Source: Dillenia suffruticosa (lineage: Eukaryota; Streptophyta; Magnoliopsida; Dilleniales; Dilleniaceae). From it: a DNA stretch of 64,000 bases. The position numbers and the translations under genes are program-made. Shown here in pieces: positions 23,574 to 37,294 of this stretch. The stretch lies in contig JAVTVX010000013.1 of NCBI GenBank assembly GCA_033439265.1, forward strand, positions 6,660,501 through 6,724,500, read 5' to 3'. How positions within the stretch are numbered: the first letter of the stretch is position 1; each line of letters starts with the position of its first letter. Under the pieces are notes generated by a model. It ran no database searches. It saw only the letters and a program-made list of their open reading frames with translations, and was not told the DNA's origin.

Positions 23574-26500
23574 CTACTCCTTGACATCAGTTACACCCCC
23601 TGCAGAAATCTGAAATCGTGCTTCTGCTTCTGCCAAACACGGAGAACTTATTACTTTGCATATGCGCTCCTCCCCTCTTCCCTTTCGGAGAGCAAGCCTG
23701 TCAATGAATTATCAAAGTAGTTAATCTTTTCCTTCCTTTCTAATTTTAGTCTTTTCTTGTTTTACCAGGTTTGTATGTTGGCATAATAGAAAAAGAGACA
23801 TGAAAAACCTTGTTGTAGACGCATGAGCCATAATGTTACCCCCAATAGGCTTGATTTGAGGGCCAGCAAAGAGTGCAGAGCCATCGACTTGGGAAACAAC
23901 TTGGTTTGTAATAACAACTGCCACTCCAAACTTGAAATGCATAAAGCCAATGAAATGGTTATAATAAGCAAGTAAAAAAAAATCCCAGGATCCTTGCAGA
24001 TATTGCATAGTGATTTTTATGTGCAGGTAAACATGCTGGGACCAAACAAGGATCTGAATCAGGAAAAAGAAAAAAAAAAAACATTGCTTTCCCTCCTTTG
24101 CATTTCTTTGATGTTTCCACCCAGTTCCAAAATATTTGACCCTTAACTAGTAGCTTTCTCATCACAAGTACAGCAGGTGTGGTAGAACAAAATTATATCA
24201 AAAGGAAGAAAACAGAAGATTCTACCTCATCTGCTAACTTTTGAAGGCTCCTTAGAAACTTTGCAAGGTGCATTTGCCTGGCTGACAGCTCGCCCCTTCC
24301 AGAGAAATCCGTTCTGTAAAGAGCTGTTGCGCTATCCACTATCATAAGAGCAAACCTGTAAGAGAAATGATCATTTGGAGAAATCCAAACCTGTCCTTTC
24401 AACCTGGATCCTATTACTAAAATCAATGAACATGTGCATCATATGATGGCCTAGATATTGGCAGGGGTATAAGAAGTTAAGAAACTAACTTGAAGTTGCA
24501 AATATGTTCAATTAATGGCACCCTTAAAATCTATCTTTCATTCTGACTGCATGTAAAGAATTTATCTTTCATACTTACTGCATGTAAAGAATTTATCACT
24601 CATTGTATGATGCTCTGTGTGATGTTACACTTCATAATTTCCTCCATGGTCAATATTTTGAATTGACATACAAAATATAGATCGGGATTTTTTTTTCTCT
24701 CAGTTACATATTTTGGGTGAACTGGGCTATAATTCTTCCTTGCAGGCTGTGATCTGCAGATACAGCAGGCAACGATGTGATCCAGCACAAACATATATTG
24801 TTGAAAATGGACCTTGGTAGCATTCTTAACAAGAAACTTCCACGGTGAAACTGGTTTTCATGTGAAAAATCTAAGGGGCCCCATTCGTTCATTTCTTTCC
24901 ATTGTGAAGTTTAAGTGGGAAATCATAACAGTGAAAGAGAACATATTACTCCAAATTTCGTCCAATCTCTTGGAACCTACCAATTATTAATTTCAAGGTT
25001 TACATGCTCCATGTTCTCAGTACATGTCATATTACTACTAGAAAGCCATATCTTGCAGTACCACAGAGAATGCTCACCTCTTGAAATGGCAATCAACACA
25101 AAGTAAAGAGGGTTAGGCGGATCAAAGAAACTAGGTGAAAGATAAAGCAAAGGAACCCTAAAAGGTCATCAGAAATACCTGGTTTCAATCATCATGGAAG
25201 CAGCTTCAAGCAAAAGACGCGATTGGTGGTCTGTGTTATATGCTCTAGCATAGGCCACATTTTCCAAGACATCCTCGCCATTCAGTCCAAATCTGCACCA
25301 GCCAGTCGTAATCAATAAAGAATGGTGTATGAATGGGCCACATGGAACTTGTGCATAAGCTAAGTTGTAAAAGACCTGTCAGCTATCTGTAAGAGTCTCT
25401 GAGGCCTGAATGTGCCCTCAGCATCTATGTACATTGCTTTCCCCTCACCACCCCCTTGGTCAAGTGGAAGCTGGTCGATAGCACCAAAATTAGAAAGCAA
25501 ACCATGATTTTGAAAAAGGAAACCAATGATACATGTGCAACAGTCTCTGAACTCCAGAACCCAATGATCAGCACCATAGTATTGAGAGAACTGATGGAAC
25601 AGTTACCACTAAGAAAGGAACCAAGGCCACCCTTACTTGGCAAGTAACACACAGTGTGTGACACAACTGAGTCTTTCCAGAGCGAAACTCGCCATATATT
25701 TCAGTTATGGATCCTGTTTCGATTCCCCCTGTCACAGAAGTTAAAAAAAAAAAAAAAAAAAAATCTGGGGATTCAGCTTGGGTTCTTTTTTTCTTTTTAA
25801 TGAATCAAGGAGTGAATAAATAATGCAATAAAGCAACAAATTGATTTTGGAAACAAATTTCTTGAAAACGGGTTTGGCCCCGGCAAGGCTACCTTCTAAA
25901 ATCTGGTCAAGCTCTTTTGATCCAGAAGTAATCTGAATGATCTCAAGCCTCTGGGCGTGGAGTTGGTTAGCACTTGTAAAACCCAGAGGAACCAGTTTGG
26001 AAGCTGTCACACGAATTAGCAAATCAAGATCAAGAAGAACCTAAATGATCAATCAATAGAAGTGCAGGGACCAAGTGAGACCTGCTTCAATGATCTTGTC
26101 AACTTTGGCTTCACTGATTCCCTTGATCTGCAGAAGATCTTTCCTTGAGGAATATACGACTGATTCCACCGTGTAAAGCCCAGCATCTTTAAGCTTCTTT
26201 ACGTCCAGAGCAGCAATCCCAGATGCCTGTGAAAGCAAAACAGGTGGTCTTGAATTTTATTAACCCTATTGCTAATGTATTGAGGCCCCTTCTCTCTAAT
26301 TGATACAAAGAACATGGGACATCGATTGAAACGGGATCTGGGTTATCGTATGTCGACAAAATTAGGGAAAATTTAACTTGGATTTTACAGAAAAAATAAA
26401 AAATATTCAATCTTGGAAGAAATTATTTAATTTTTTGTGGGGTTGTGGGTATTAGGTCATATGAAAGGAAAACAAGGGAAGATGATAGACATCACATCAA

Positions 26501-26694
26501 AATCAAAACCCATGACGATTAAAATCGGGTGTTTGTGATGCCATCCCTAGACAAGTTGTGTTATTTCGGAATGGAATCGAAGATTTGAGAAATGGTACCT
26601 GCAGCTGTTCAACGGGAAAGGGGCCTTGCTGCTGCTGTATCTCTTCCATTTGTTCCGCCATCCTCTGCCTTCTATTCTGTTCCACCTCCATCAC
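23574..26694 (-). CDS. RAD51: RAD51 DNA recombinase
   Basis: Nine exons: 26694-26599, 26226-26082, 26003-25893, 25728-25637, 25470-25376, 25292-25179, 24355-24226, 23930-23809 and 23697-23574. All use GT-AG sites with closing phases, giving 342 codons before TAG, the usual plant RAD51 length. RAD51 forms nucleoprotein filaments on single-stranded DNA and drives strand exchange in recombination repair and meiosis. Visible parts are a Gln-rich N-terminus, a helix-hairpin-helix region ([21 protein letters not shown]), Walker A GEFRSGKT (130-137), Walker B LMIVD (221-225), and the DNA-binding-loop segments GRGELSARQ and [18 protein letters not shown]. The alternative start is Met2. No defect is visible. 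It is convergent with the FYVE gene. A (CT)n tract on its sense strand lies just upstream of the ATG. Confidence 0.97.
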
Positions 26695-26721
26695 TCACCC
26701 CGACCTAAAGAAATCCAACAC

Positions 26722-26769
<48 letters not shown>
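26722..26769. repeat. (GA)n microsatellite in RAD51 5' leader or promoter
   Basis: About 23 GA units, read as CT on the RAD51 sense strand, starting 28 bp upstream of the ATG. GAGA/CT tracts are common near plant start sites and can bind BBR/BPC factors; that role here is inference. Confidence 0.9.
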
Positions 26770-26771
<2 letters not shown>

Positions 26772-26879
26772 AAAGGCGTTCCAGAGGCGCCAAAAAGCAT
26801 TTACTTCGACTTCCGCGTCGAAGTTCAAATTTAGCCGGAGGCGGGCCAATGTTATGCCCATCCCTCCTGGGAGAAAACT

Positions 26880-26967
26880 CACCGAATGAAATGACCAAGA
26901 TGGCCCCTCGGCCCTAGGTTGCCTTTATTTGTTAATTAATATACATTTCTTTAAAAATTTGTATATA

Positions 26968-26999
<32 letters not shown>

Positions 27000-29399
27000 A
27001 ATAAAACTCAAGTAGTGTTTGTCACGTTGGGAAAAATATTAAGAGTATGTTTGGGTTATCTTTTTTAACTTATAAGTTCAAGTGAGAAATAAGTGTTTTA
27101 AAATTTAAGTAAAAAACTATTTGTTAAGTTCATTTTTAAAAAATTATTTTAAAAAAAAAATTGTGTGATAGAACAATTTATATAAGTTTTAATATTTAAT
27201 AAAATGATAATAAAAGATAATTGATATTAAAGTTTTATAAATAATATATAAAAAATAAATGGTTTCTTAAATAATTATAAAATATTCATAAACAGTTAAA
27301 GTTCATAAATTTTTAAGACGACAATTTCTGAAATGGTTAAATTATAGATATATATATATAATAAAATATTTTTTGAGTTTATTTAGATAATTTTTAAATA
27401 TTCATAAATTTTTAAATTTTTTTTTGTTTGAAATAGTTAGGAAATGATTTTGTCATCTCACATTTTTATTTAAAATAAAAAAAACCCAAAGATCATATGA
27501 ACAAAAACTTCTTTAGGAAATTTCTCATTTTTTTCCCATTTTTTTCCTTAGAAAACTCGAAAACCTAAAAACAAATATGTTAGACAAGTATTTTATCAGT
27601 CACATATTTTAATTATATATTTATCTTGTAAAATGTTAATCTCTACATATTGTTTCCAACATAAAAAAAAATAAAAATAAAAAAATAAAAAAGTTCTCAT
27701 TTTAGGGGTAAAAATCATTATTTCTAACTTCAAAGTTGAGTAGCTAAAATTTCGACCTTGCTACTCTAATAGCAAACCATACTAATGTGTCCCGATATTC
27801 AAGAGTCAACAATAAATTTTATACGATAAGATTTTAATTACTATAACATTAATAATAAAATTTTACTTTAGAAATTATTTTACAATTAATACAAATTATA
27901 TGGTGTTTTAAATTAAAAATTATCTACATAATATATTTTAAATTTTTCACTAAAAGTTTTTCATGTTAATTGAAATAGAATACAAATAGAATAAATAAAA
28001 AGGTAGGGGTAAATCAAGGCAAACTATGAAAAGTTTGAAGTTTTTGGTCACCACGTCAACAAGAATGCGTTTGTGGGCTATGGTTAAACACGTGATGTCC
28101 CAATAATAAAGCAGCTTCTCATAGAAGATTTGAAAGATTTAATTTTGCTCTCATTACGTTGATCGGCCCTCCTCGGATCATGGCCCTGAAAAGCATCAAG
28201 GTCGGACCTGGCACTATCTTCTTGGTGCAAACTCATTTTTTTATGCAGTCAGCACCAGCTGGTGGGTGGTGCATCAGTCCTACAGTTTCTTCTCTTGACA
28301 CGCATCCGATAAATGGCGAAGCTCCATATAGCAACAATATTGAGAAAGCAATGCTGAAATCATGCTCCTGTCAAAAATCTGTCCACATTGACAGTTTCCA
28401 TATAAAAAAACAAAATTCAAATGTATTGTTTCATAGAACATTAGAAGTTAGTAACCATTTCGAATTTAATTATCAGTGTGCATTGGTGATCACAGGGGAA
28501 CATGACATTGGATGGTTACACAATTGAATTTTTGAACAGAACTCTCTATTACAAAGAAAACTTCTTCAATATATGGTGATGGGTTAATGAGTCTTCCCAT
28601 ACATATTAAATGATAAGACATTTTGATGATGAGACATTGTTACAAAAAAACCATCCACTATACATTTGAAGAAGACATAATTTGCGGACACAAACAAAAA
28701 AAATTAAATAATAACTATTTGCAACAGGTTTAACCCAGACAGTATCAGATTTTCTGCGGGCAGCTGCTCCATAACAGGCATGCAATTAGAATGAACCTGG
28801 TGAATGGCCGCTTTTGACAGGCTATGACCACCATCTGTTTTGGGAGTTCACTTGGAGGTGGTGGTGTTTTATGGTTGTGAAACCTAAATCGGCTGAAAAT
28901 CTATTAGGGCATTGAAAGGCAGAAGATGTAGGGCCTTAATCATATTGTGCCTCTGCACCAGATGAGATACAATACAGATACTGGTTATATAGGTGCTGAC
29001 CTCTGGGTAGACCATACTTTGTCCCTATTTCAGGAGAGTTTATTTCTTTTGGGAATTCCTATTTCCCCGCTTCTGCCACAACCCCCCGGGGTGCGCGCTG
29101 ATTAACTCAACAAAGCTCGTCCCAACTAAGTTGAGGCCTTGTGAGGCAGAGTTGTTGGGGCAGTTGTCTAATTGTCAAAAAATGCTTATCCAGTTATTAA
29201 ATGACAAGGTGGTACCATAAATTCATCCAAATATTCTAAATTTTCACAGATCATCACGAAACTGTATTGTGCTTGCAATTTCTTCAGCAGCTGATTAATG
29301 GAAAACTTATTGCTAGAAAACCATCCACGATAGGTAATATACACAAGCCTTTCAAAAAGGAAAACAAATACGTAATTGGCTGTATACCTAATATGTTGA
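26880..29399. other. AT-rich intergenic region between RAD51 and the S-acyltransferase gene
   Basis: It contains (TA)n then (ATA)n at 26962-27004 and very AT-rich DNA up to about 28000. A 122-residue + strand frame at 28159-28527 shows no recognised motif and I regard it as doubtful. The part nearest 29399 is the 3' flank of the S-acyltransferase gene. Confidence 0.45.
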
Positions 29400-32300
29400 T
29401 TATGAACTCTTATGGGAGATACCATCTTCAGTCCTCTCTTCTGTGAGAAAACTCCCAGCAACACTGTAACGTTGGTTTGAGAATCCCGGATCTTCATTGG
29501 CCTGAAAAAAGAATGAGCCAAACGGAGTTTGCCCATCTCTCATCTTCTTTAAATCATCATCAATGTCACTATAATCCAAATTTTGTAGAATGTGAGGAAG
29601 GTGCGTTGAACAACTCTTTCCAAGTTTACTTCCCATCTCTATATCAACCTTTTCGTTTGTGCTCCCCATTTGTTTGCTGAAATTTGAATTTACAGATCCT
29701 GAAAGTGTATCTTCATCTTCAAAAACCAGTTCGCGGAAATTGATTAATGAAGATGGAATTGCAGAGAAAAGGATTTCTTTAAGGTTTCTTGGCACTCCCT
29801 TATCGAATAGGTTTTCCTTTTTATCATAACGGTTTCGGAAGTTCTCATAAGTAGTCTGTGGAACAGAATGTCAGAATTAGAGTCCCTTTATTTATGTAGA
29901 TACAAGATGCTGAAGTTAAAAATCTTCTAAAATAATAAATATGAGAGAGAGAGAGAGAATCATGTATATGTATCAATCTGGCAGCAGGAGTCTATCTGAC
30001 CAACATTTCAGTATGCATCAAGTTATTGTAAGACATAGATATGAGCACAAAACTAAGTAATCTTCTTCATACTCGTATTCAGCTTTTATGACAGGAGAAA
30101 AATACTAGGAGAAAAAACAATTTACCTGGTTGGTGCAAATCAAATAAAAGTGGAAGACAGTAAGCCCGCCAACAAACCAGACTGCAATGAAGCAGTATAC
30201 AAGAAGAATCAATGAGACAATATCTTTTCCCATAGCATGCCATATGTTTCCCTCATGCTGAAGAATGTTGATCCATGTAAAGACATGGACATATATGCAC
30301 AATGTGGTTGAGAGCAATATGAACATAATGAAAAATTGGTAGTTGCGCTGCAACAGTAGATGATGCCGGTCAGTTTCTAGCAAAAGGAAAATCACAAAAT
30401 ACAAAATGAGGGACTCATATGCAATGATGCATAGACATAAAGTACTCTGCTAAAATTGTTGTGAGAAAAATGAGTTTTGACTCTTCTGTGCAATTTGGCC
30501 TATGTGTAAACACATCTGTAAGTTGACATGACATGCAATGCAAGTTTATTTTTCTTGATCTTGGAGAATATAAATCTTACAGAAGGTCATTGCCACTACT
30601 AAAAGTACTAAACACAATTGTTGAGTGCATTACATAGAAAAGTTGGGTCTAGTGCTAGTCAAGTCATAGCATTAGCAATTCCTGAAATCTTGACAATTTT
30701 ATAGATTTCGAAGAGTTATTCATCAAACATTTTATATTGATATCAAGTCCTCTAGGCCATAAAAATGTCTTCTCAAAACCCTCCCTGTGGAAGGGAACAG
30801 AGATGGAGAGAGAGAGAGAGAGAGACGGTGGCAATATCTAAGTGAAACACAAAATAGAATAAATGAAGATTTAGTTAACTGGAATTTTTTTTGTGGGGAA
30901 TCTGGGGGGGTGGAGGCAGGGTGGGGAGGACAGGGTCTGCATACACACCTTCTAACGAAGATGTGATTCATTGCATACAAAAAGCATCGACCTGTGGTAA
31001 GTATTACGTTAATGGTATGAAATGAACAGCTTTTAGATTGAGGGCTTGGGTAAAAGCATAAGCATGACTTTCAGGGAACAACTTACTACTCCAATGCATT
31101 GACCAACCCAGGGGCAATGATGATCAAACTTCTGCACACAGTTGTTGCAGATTGAGCAATGAGAAGCACGTGGTGGACGATAAAGCAAACATGTATCGCA
31201 GTACTTCACTTTGATTGTGTGCCCATTAATCTTCATATCCTTTGTTCGAGGTAGCTTCACATTAGCCATTTTAGCACTAACCCACTCCATAGATGGTGTA
31301 GCTATATCAAACTCGTCATCTGATTCTGGTGGCCTTTTACTCCTTGGTATTATTCCGGGATCTCTACTAGAAGTTAAAAAGAGAAAGATCAAATCCTGCA
31401 TATATACCAAGAAGTAAAATCTCATCACTTGTCACAAATGTAGACTAGCAATAAGGAAAAAAAGAAGAAGAAGAAGAAGATCGCCAAGTCATTTCACTTA
31501 CCAAAAGTGTAATTATCAACCCAATAATTGAAGGAAGATAGCCATAGGGTGGATCTTTTTCTCTGGCCATCAAGAACATTTTTAAACAAAAAATCATTGC
31601 AGGTACTCCTATTAGGGATGATGATAGAAAAACTGAAGATCCATCTGGCCCAAAGATCAGCCTCCCACCACAAAAGAATTTCTAGCACAAGAAATTGAAG
31701 AAAAATAGAACATCATGATTGTATTACTAAAAGTGATGTATTTTGGTTCAACCAAGTTCATAAAAATAGAAAATAGTTTTTAGGGGAAAGAAAATTACAA
31801 AAAGAGAAGGAAATCAAAAATGGAGAAAGATAACATTTCATTCGTAAGAATTTTGAAAGACTATTTGTGTGATGTGCAAGTTTGCTAGTCAGAGTATGTA
31901 GGGTGTCACTCAGTAGGGGCTTACAAGAGAGGATAATGGCCAACCATTGGTAGCTAGTGTTGGGTTACAATGTTAATGGGAGGTGATGTTTTTTGTAGTA
32001 TGATTGTGGGTTAGTTTAGGTTTGAGCAAGAGTGATATTTAGATGTGGGAAAGGTTATGGTGAACGCCTGTGACAAAAAATTTAATATTTCATTAGTATA
32101 ACAATTGGATGGAAAGGAATGGTAACGGTTATAAACGATTATAAACATTTTGGTCGGACCACATGAAATATTTTATATTTGATTTTTTAATTTAGGTTTA
32201 TCATGTATGCATATTATTATTATTTTGATATAATATGCATATTATTTATAGTAGCAATATCTGATCCTTCAAAAAAACATGTGAATGTTATGACTTCTAA

Positions 32301-33201
32301 TCCACGAAAATGTGGCTGTCCTTAGGATCTAATACATCAAAAAATAAATTTGGTCGGAAGCTTTGCAATGAATACTTCATCTAGGAGAAGAACACGAAAA
32401 AGGAAAAAGCTTTGCTTTTTGTTTTTTTAAGACAATAGATATTATAAATAATTCTCAGATATTTAGTTGATACTTGAGGGATATGTGATGTAAACATTTT
32501 TGTGATAATTATATTGAGTAATTGTATTAGTTATGTAGATAGATATACCCAACATATACAATGGAATATTCAAATGAGCAAATCCTCTTTTCTTATCTTT
32601 TTCTTTTCATTTTCCTTGAACTGTAAGCTTACTGCAAACATGTTCCCTAAGTCCTTAAATCTACTTTAACATATCTTCTATGTCGTCATGTCTCCTTAGT
32701 CCTACTGTATTTTCTACTGCATTTTGGTTAGGATGATTTATTGTTGTAAATAAAAACATAGCAGATCCAGACAGGGCTTAAGAATGATTAATACCCAATT
32801 GCACAATTAATCCATTTGATCAGGAAATAAGCATAAACATGCAAGCTTGCTCCCAAATACTAATCCAATTGAGCGCAACATCCGACAATTACCCCAAAAT
32901 AAAACCAAATCTTTGTCGAAAAGGGTGTTAAGAGGGGTAAGAGAAAAGTTCTAAATCATCATCGTCATTCATCCCAAAACCGTTGTAAACCTTAAAAAAT
33001 GCAATTAAAATAAAAAACCTAGGATAACCATGTTTCATCTAAATAAATTGGTTCCGGAGAAATCAAATTGGGGATACGACATAGGAGTGATAGAAAACTT
33101 ACATTATTTCCCTTCCAAACTTTATAGAGCCTCATGCGTTGGGGTCGGGGTGTGGTGGCCGAGGTGGCCGAGTAACGTTCTGGATTTGCATTTGGATTCA
33201 T
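29400..33201 (-). CDS. DHHC-type protein S-acyltransferase (palmitoyltransferase)
   Basis: Exons are 33201-33103, 31681-31502, 31395-31087, 30347-30126 and 29855-29400, all in phase 0 with GT-AG borders, giving 421 residues. The enzyme transfers palmitoyl groups to cysteines of membrane proteins. The start region LYKVWKGNN and [12 protein letters not shown] match plant PATs. Two membrane spans follow (exon 2 into exon 3), then [10 protein letters not shown], then the Cys-rich domain [15 protein letters not shown] with catalytic DHHC inside [14 protein letters not shown]. Two further spans lie in exon 4 ([14 protein letters not shown] and [18 protein letters not shown]), and TTYENFR opens the cytosolic tail. 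ATG 33201 is the first in frame; homologues often start close to the second Met (33135), so the first 22 residues are uncertain. The tail is Ser/Asp-rich. Confidence 0.92.
31758..33018 (-). other. Long first intron of the S-acyltransferase gene (part)
   Basis: Intron 1 spans 31682-33102. It is AT-rich without recognisable coding sequence or element ends. Confidence 0.6.
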
Positions 33202-35143
33202 TTTCTCGATGGGTCGACGCGGTGGAGGAGGCTGTTCCCCCCACTCCCTCTCTCCCTTTAGTTTCTCTCTCTATAGGATCCAAACCAGCTACCCCTCCAT
33301 TCTCTCTCTCTCTCTCTCTTTCTGGCGAGTTTTTCGCGGGAAATGGAGAGAACAGGAAGAAAATTTATACAAACAAAACAGGACTCTACTCGCATTGCCA
33401 TTCTGTTAATCTTTCTACGGTTGATTGAATGTTCGAATCCTAGTCAGCGCAACATCGTTGGATATTGTTAAAAACACGTCAAAATAATATATTTTAAAAA
33501 ATAAATTATAATCATGGAGTGAAATGGAATAGCCTAAATTTTGAAAATTAAAAAAATAAAATAAAATAAAATATAAAACAGAAAAAGAACAAAAAAGAAC
33601 ATTCCTGCTTGCCTTTTCCTTCTCTTCACTAAGGTAATACCAAAACCACTGTCATCATCGTTTTCTTTTTTCTTTTTAATTTATTATTATTAAATTAAAA
33701 AAATAAAAAAAAATAAAATTTTTATTCTATTTATGTCACACAGCATCCTTACAAGTACCACACAAACACCCACATCGTATATTTGGCAAAAACTCTTTGT
33801 AGAATCAAATTCGTAAGCAATTATGAATATTTAAGACTTCAATGGCAAAAATTTTTTTGTTTAGTACTAAATTGAAAAAAAAAACCAAAGGTTTAATGTT
33901 GTGTGTGTAATTATTCTAAAATTATTATAATAATTACAATGTATTTAGATTATTAAATTCTATAAATTCATTTTTGCTAAAAAGAAGTGATTTTTTAGTT
34001 CTCATTGATTTTAAAGTATTTTAATATTATGGTATGGTCGAACATCATCTTTCATTATGTTTTATTTTTCTTGGGAAGAGCCCACACTCGAGCTCAAAAC
34101 CGTTGTCGCAGACAAGAGTTTCAAGAGCGCATGAAGTTTCATGTACAAGAAACAAGTTCATCTGATGTAAGTTTGAAAACGGAAAAAATAAAAAATTGTA
34201 TATTTAGATTGGTATCATATATGAAAATCCTTTTGCTCTTTCATCGCATCAAACATACAAAAAAGAAAAGACATATTTTCTATAAGACAAACATTTAATG
34301 CGTAAATTTATTTGTAATTCTCATTTTTGGAATTGAGTAATTTTTTTTTTTACACAAAATTTTTTACAAAAGTATAATGTATGGCTTTTTGGTAGAGTTG
34401 TTTTTAAAACGATTAAATCAGATTAGTTAGAATATAAATTTAAACATCAATTAATATAATCGAAAAAAAAAGGGGGAAGTGATGTTAGTCCATATAGCTA
34501 AGGATATCCCCACTGCCTGCGTCACAAAGACAAATTCTTTAGAGTGGGACATTAGTCGAACCAAAGGGTTTTTTGAGTTTACAGTTTTTAGTGATATTAT
34601 TTTGAATTTGTAAAGTGCTTTGTACTAAAAAATATATTATTTGTCATTATCAAGATAAATTTGATTTTTATGTAATATTTTGTGGGTAATTGTTGTACAA
34701 GTAAAAAATTGCATCAATTTGTTAAAAAGGATGTCATAATTATAATTAATAACAATTCAATATATCACATTTTGAAAAATTAGAATTACTTTTGGTTATA
34801 AAATAAATTTTAATTATTAGAAAGTACTTTTTTTATGAGATTATTGGGGTATAGGTTTTTCTATGATTTAATCATGAATTCAGCTTTGAACACAATTTTA
34901 GAAGAAATGAAATTTTCATTTTCTTTTTAATTCTTCCATTATAAAAAGGTGTAGAGAATATGATGTCTGCAGTTAATCAGTGAATTGATGCTACTGAACA
35001 TTAATTATGAATAATAACATGAGTGCAAAGAAAGGAATTAAAATAAAACAGCTTCAAAATCTATTAGCTCAGGTTGGACAGGTGAGGGCCAGTTCAGAAC
35101 ACACATAAATTGTATAGATGGGGAGACATATTGGAAATGCTGA
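33202..35143. other. Intergenic region between S-acyltransferase leader and pectinesterase 3' end
   Basis: The left 200 bp hold CT-rich tracts (near 33238-33320) on the + strand and probably include the S-acyltransferase 5' leader. From about 33480 to 35000 the DNA is strongly AT-rich with long A and T runs. Short open frames look random. Confidence 0.45.
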
Positions 35144-37294
35144 TTAAGCATAGAAGCCAAAACGGACAGGAAACTCGGAGTCCTTTAACCAAGACTCGCC
35201 TTGTAAGAAGGGGCCAACTGTGAATTGGAAGGCCTCTTGTTTGTTAATGAAGTTGTAACCAGGCCACTTGACTCTCTGAGCAACGGAGGCACCAGGGCCC
35301 TTGTTGTTGTACTCGGCATAGAAGAGTGTCTTGAGAGCAAAGTCTCCCTCCCAGGGCAGCCACCCTTCTGGCTGAATCAAATCTCCGATGGTCGACTCCA
35401 TCACAATTGTCCTGGAGAATTCTTTCCATGGCCTGCCCAAGTAGCTCTTCACCTGGCCAGGTACCAAATCCTTGTCTGGCTGAATACGGCACGCCTGCAA
35501 TACTATACCAGTATTCTCACGCTTGTCGGTCCTTCCCTGTGCGGTTATGATGTTCTGCTGGTTGTCCATGGGTTTTCTCAGCACAATCAGGCAGTTCTGG
35601 AAGATTGCTGAAGCGTCCCCAAAGATGAAGTCGACTGTTCCCATAATCACACAACTTCTGTAGAACTGCCTGTGGGTTTGTGCGTACAATGTATCTTGAT
35701 AACCCTCCATACGGCAGTTTGAGAATACTGCTTTATCTGCTTGGACTCTAAGGGCCACTGCCTGGTGCTTCTGCGGACCTGCAGTGTTTCTGAACCCCAT
35801 GCTGTTTGCAATAAACCCGTCTCCTAGTGCGGCTGTACCCCCCAAAAAAATTAATAATGATATTACAAAGAGGTTGCTGAAAATTTTGAGCTATTAATAG
35901 CTTTATTTATTTATTTATTTATTTATTTATTTTGTTCTACATGAATTGATTTTAGTCTCTTGTATAGATTTCGTATTTTGCAGTGCTATGGTGTGAAGGG
36001 TGTACGTGAGAGAGAGCAAAAGAGGGAGATATAATCTCTAAACCTACCAAAAGTTGCGGTTTGGAAAGTTCTGACTCCATCTACGAAATTTTTGCTCCCA
36101 GTGACAATAGTCTTCTGCGACCCTTCACCCCACATAGTGACATTGACCATTTTTTTGGTTACTATCACAGTCTCCTCGTAAACTCCTTCTTTCACATAAA
36201 TCAAATACCTGCAGCATTAAGAAAAATAATAATCAATAATTGATTAACTTTCCTGGTAAATAATAAGACAGAAATAGTGCAAAAACAATCATATGCAATT
36301 GCGTAATTCCAAAATTTAAAAAGCTCTTAGGGCCCTCCAATGAGTTTGATAATATAATAACATAAGAAAAAAGGTTTTGTAGCTCGCATTACCTTCCTTC
36401 GTACTTCTCTGGCATGGCTGCCAATGCATCCGAAATTGTAGTAAAATTCCCAGAACCATCTTTAGCAACAATCACATTCGGAGCTTTATTGATTTTGCGA
36501 GCTTTCAACATCCTCCGTTCGTCATGGGACAACCATTGAGGAAAGCTATCCTCAGCTAGAAGACGACGACTGGCTGTGCCAGATTGCAACTGCAAGGTTT
36601 TGCGAACTGAAGATGCTTCCGAGACAATGGCAAGGCCGTTGCTGGTAAGCTCCTTGCTAGATTTCAAAGCTTTCTCCATAGAGATCTTCGCATTTCCTTC
36701 TGGAAATCCGTCAATGCAGGTGTGAAGGTAAGACATCACGGCGCTCAACCAATTGTTGAGGTCATCTGATGCTGAGGAGAGTTTCCCCAGCTCCACCCTG
36801 GACAATGACTCCTTCAATTCGTCCATTGCATCCTGCAAAAGGACCTTACAATCTTCGTATGCAGCCTTCTCTTCAGGGGTGTCAAAATTGAGGGCTGATG
36901 TTTCATTGGTGGCCTTCTGGACCTCAGTTTCGACATCTGAGATTGCTGCCTTGACAAAATTTTGGGGCTGAGAGAGAGAAGGGTCTGTCTTGGCCACTTC
37001 AGACAGGCTGTTTTCACATGATTGCTTGTAATCTGTACCATTGCAGATTAGCTTGATGGTTGTTGCAGTGGCAGAGACTTCCTTTGGGCCTGATTTAGCA
37101 TTATTATTATTGTTAATATTATTATCATTATGAGCCTTGGAATCGGATATTTTGACAACAGCGAAACAACCGGCTGCAATGAGGCCAAGAAGGAGAATTG
37201 ATGAAGCTACAGCAATGGTAATCCTCTTTCTTAGCTTCTCTCGCCTTTCAGCTTTTCGGCGTTCACTAAAGTGGCTGAACTCTTGAAATGCCAT
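35144..37294 (-). CDS. Pectinesterase with N-terminal inhibitor domain (PMEI-PME, type I)
   Basis: Exons are 37294-36393, 36208-36048 and 35832-35144 (stop at 35144), with GT-AG borders and closing phases, giving 583 residues. It removes methyl esters from cell-wall homogalacturonan. A basic N-terminus precedes a hydrophobic span (ITIAVASSILLLGLIAAGCF, about 25-44), a signal anchor. A PMEI pro-domain runs from about 80 to 230 (CNGTDYKQSCENSL). The processing motif RRLL is followed by the catalytic domain (NVIVAKDGSGNFTTISDAL). Active-site motifs are GYQDTLYAQTHRQFYR, GTVDFIFGDASAIFQNC (catalytic Asp), a second Asp-bearing helix region, and LGRPWKEFSRT (Arg and Trp). PMEs of this type are secreted after the pro-region is cleaved in the Golgi. 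Length and intron count are normal. Confidence 0.95.
35899..35931. repeat. (TTTA)n microsatellite in pectinesterase intron 2
   Basis: Eight or so TTTA units in tandem, in the intron between the second and third coding exons. Confidence 0.85.

Noticed and set aside
28159-28527. 122-residue + strand open frame
   Set aside because: No motif, no intron logic, no low-complexity cause and no neighbour relation; not enough to call a gene.
33128-33460. tRNA-Ser-like pieces: gtggccgag near 33161 and gttcgaatcc near 33433
   Set aside because: They are about 270 bp apart with no cloverleaf between them, and the first lies within coding sequence of the S-acyltransferase.
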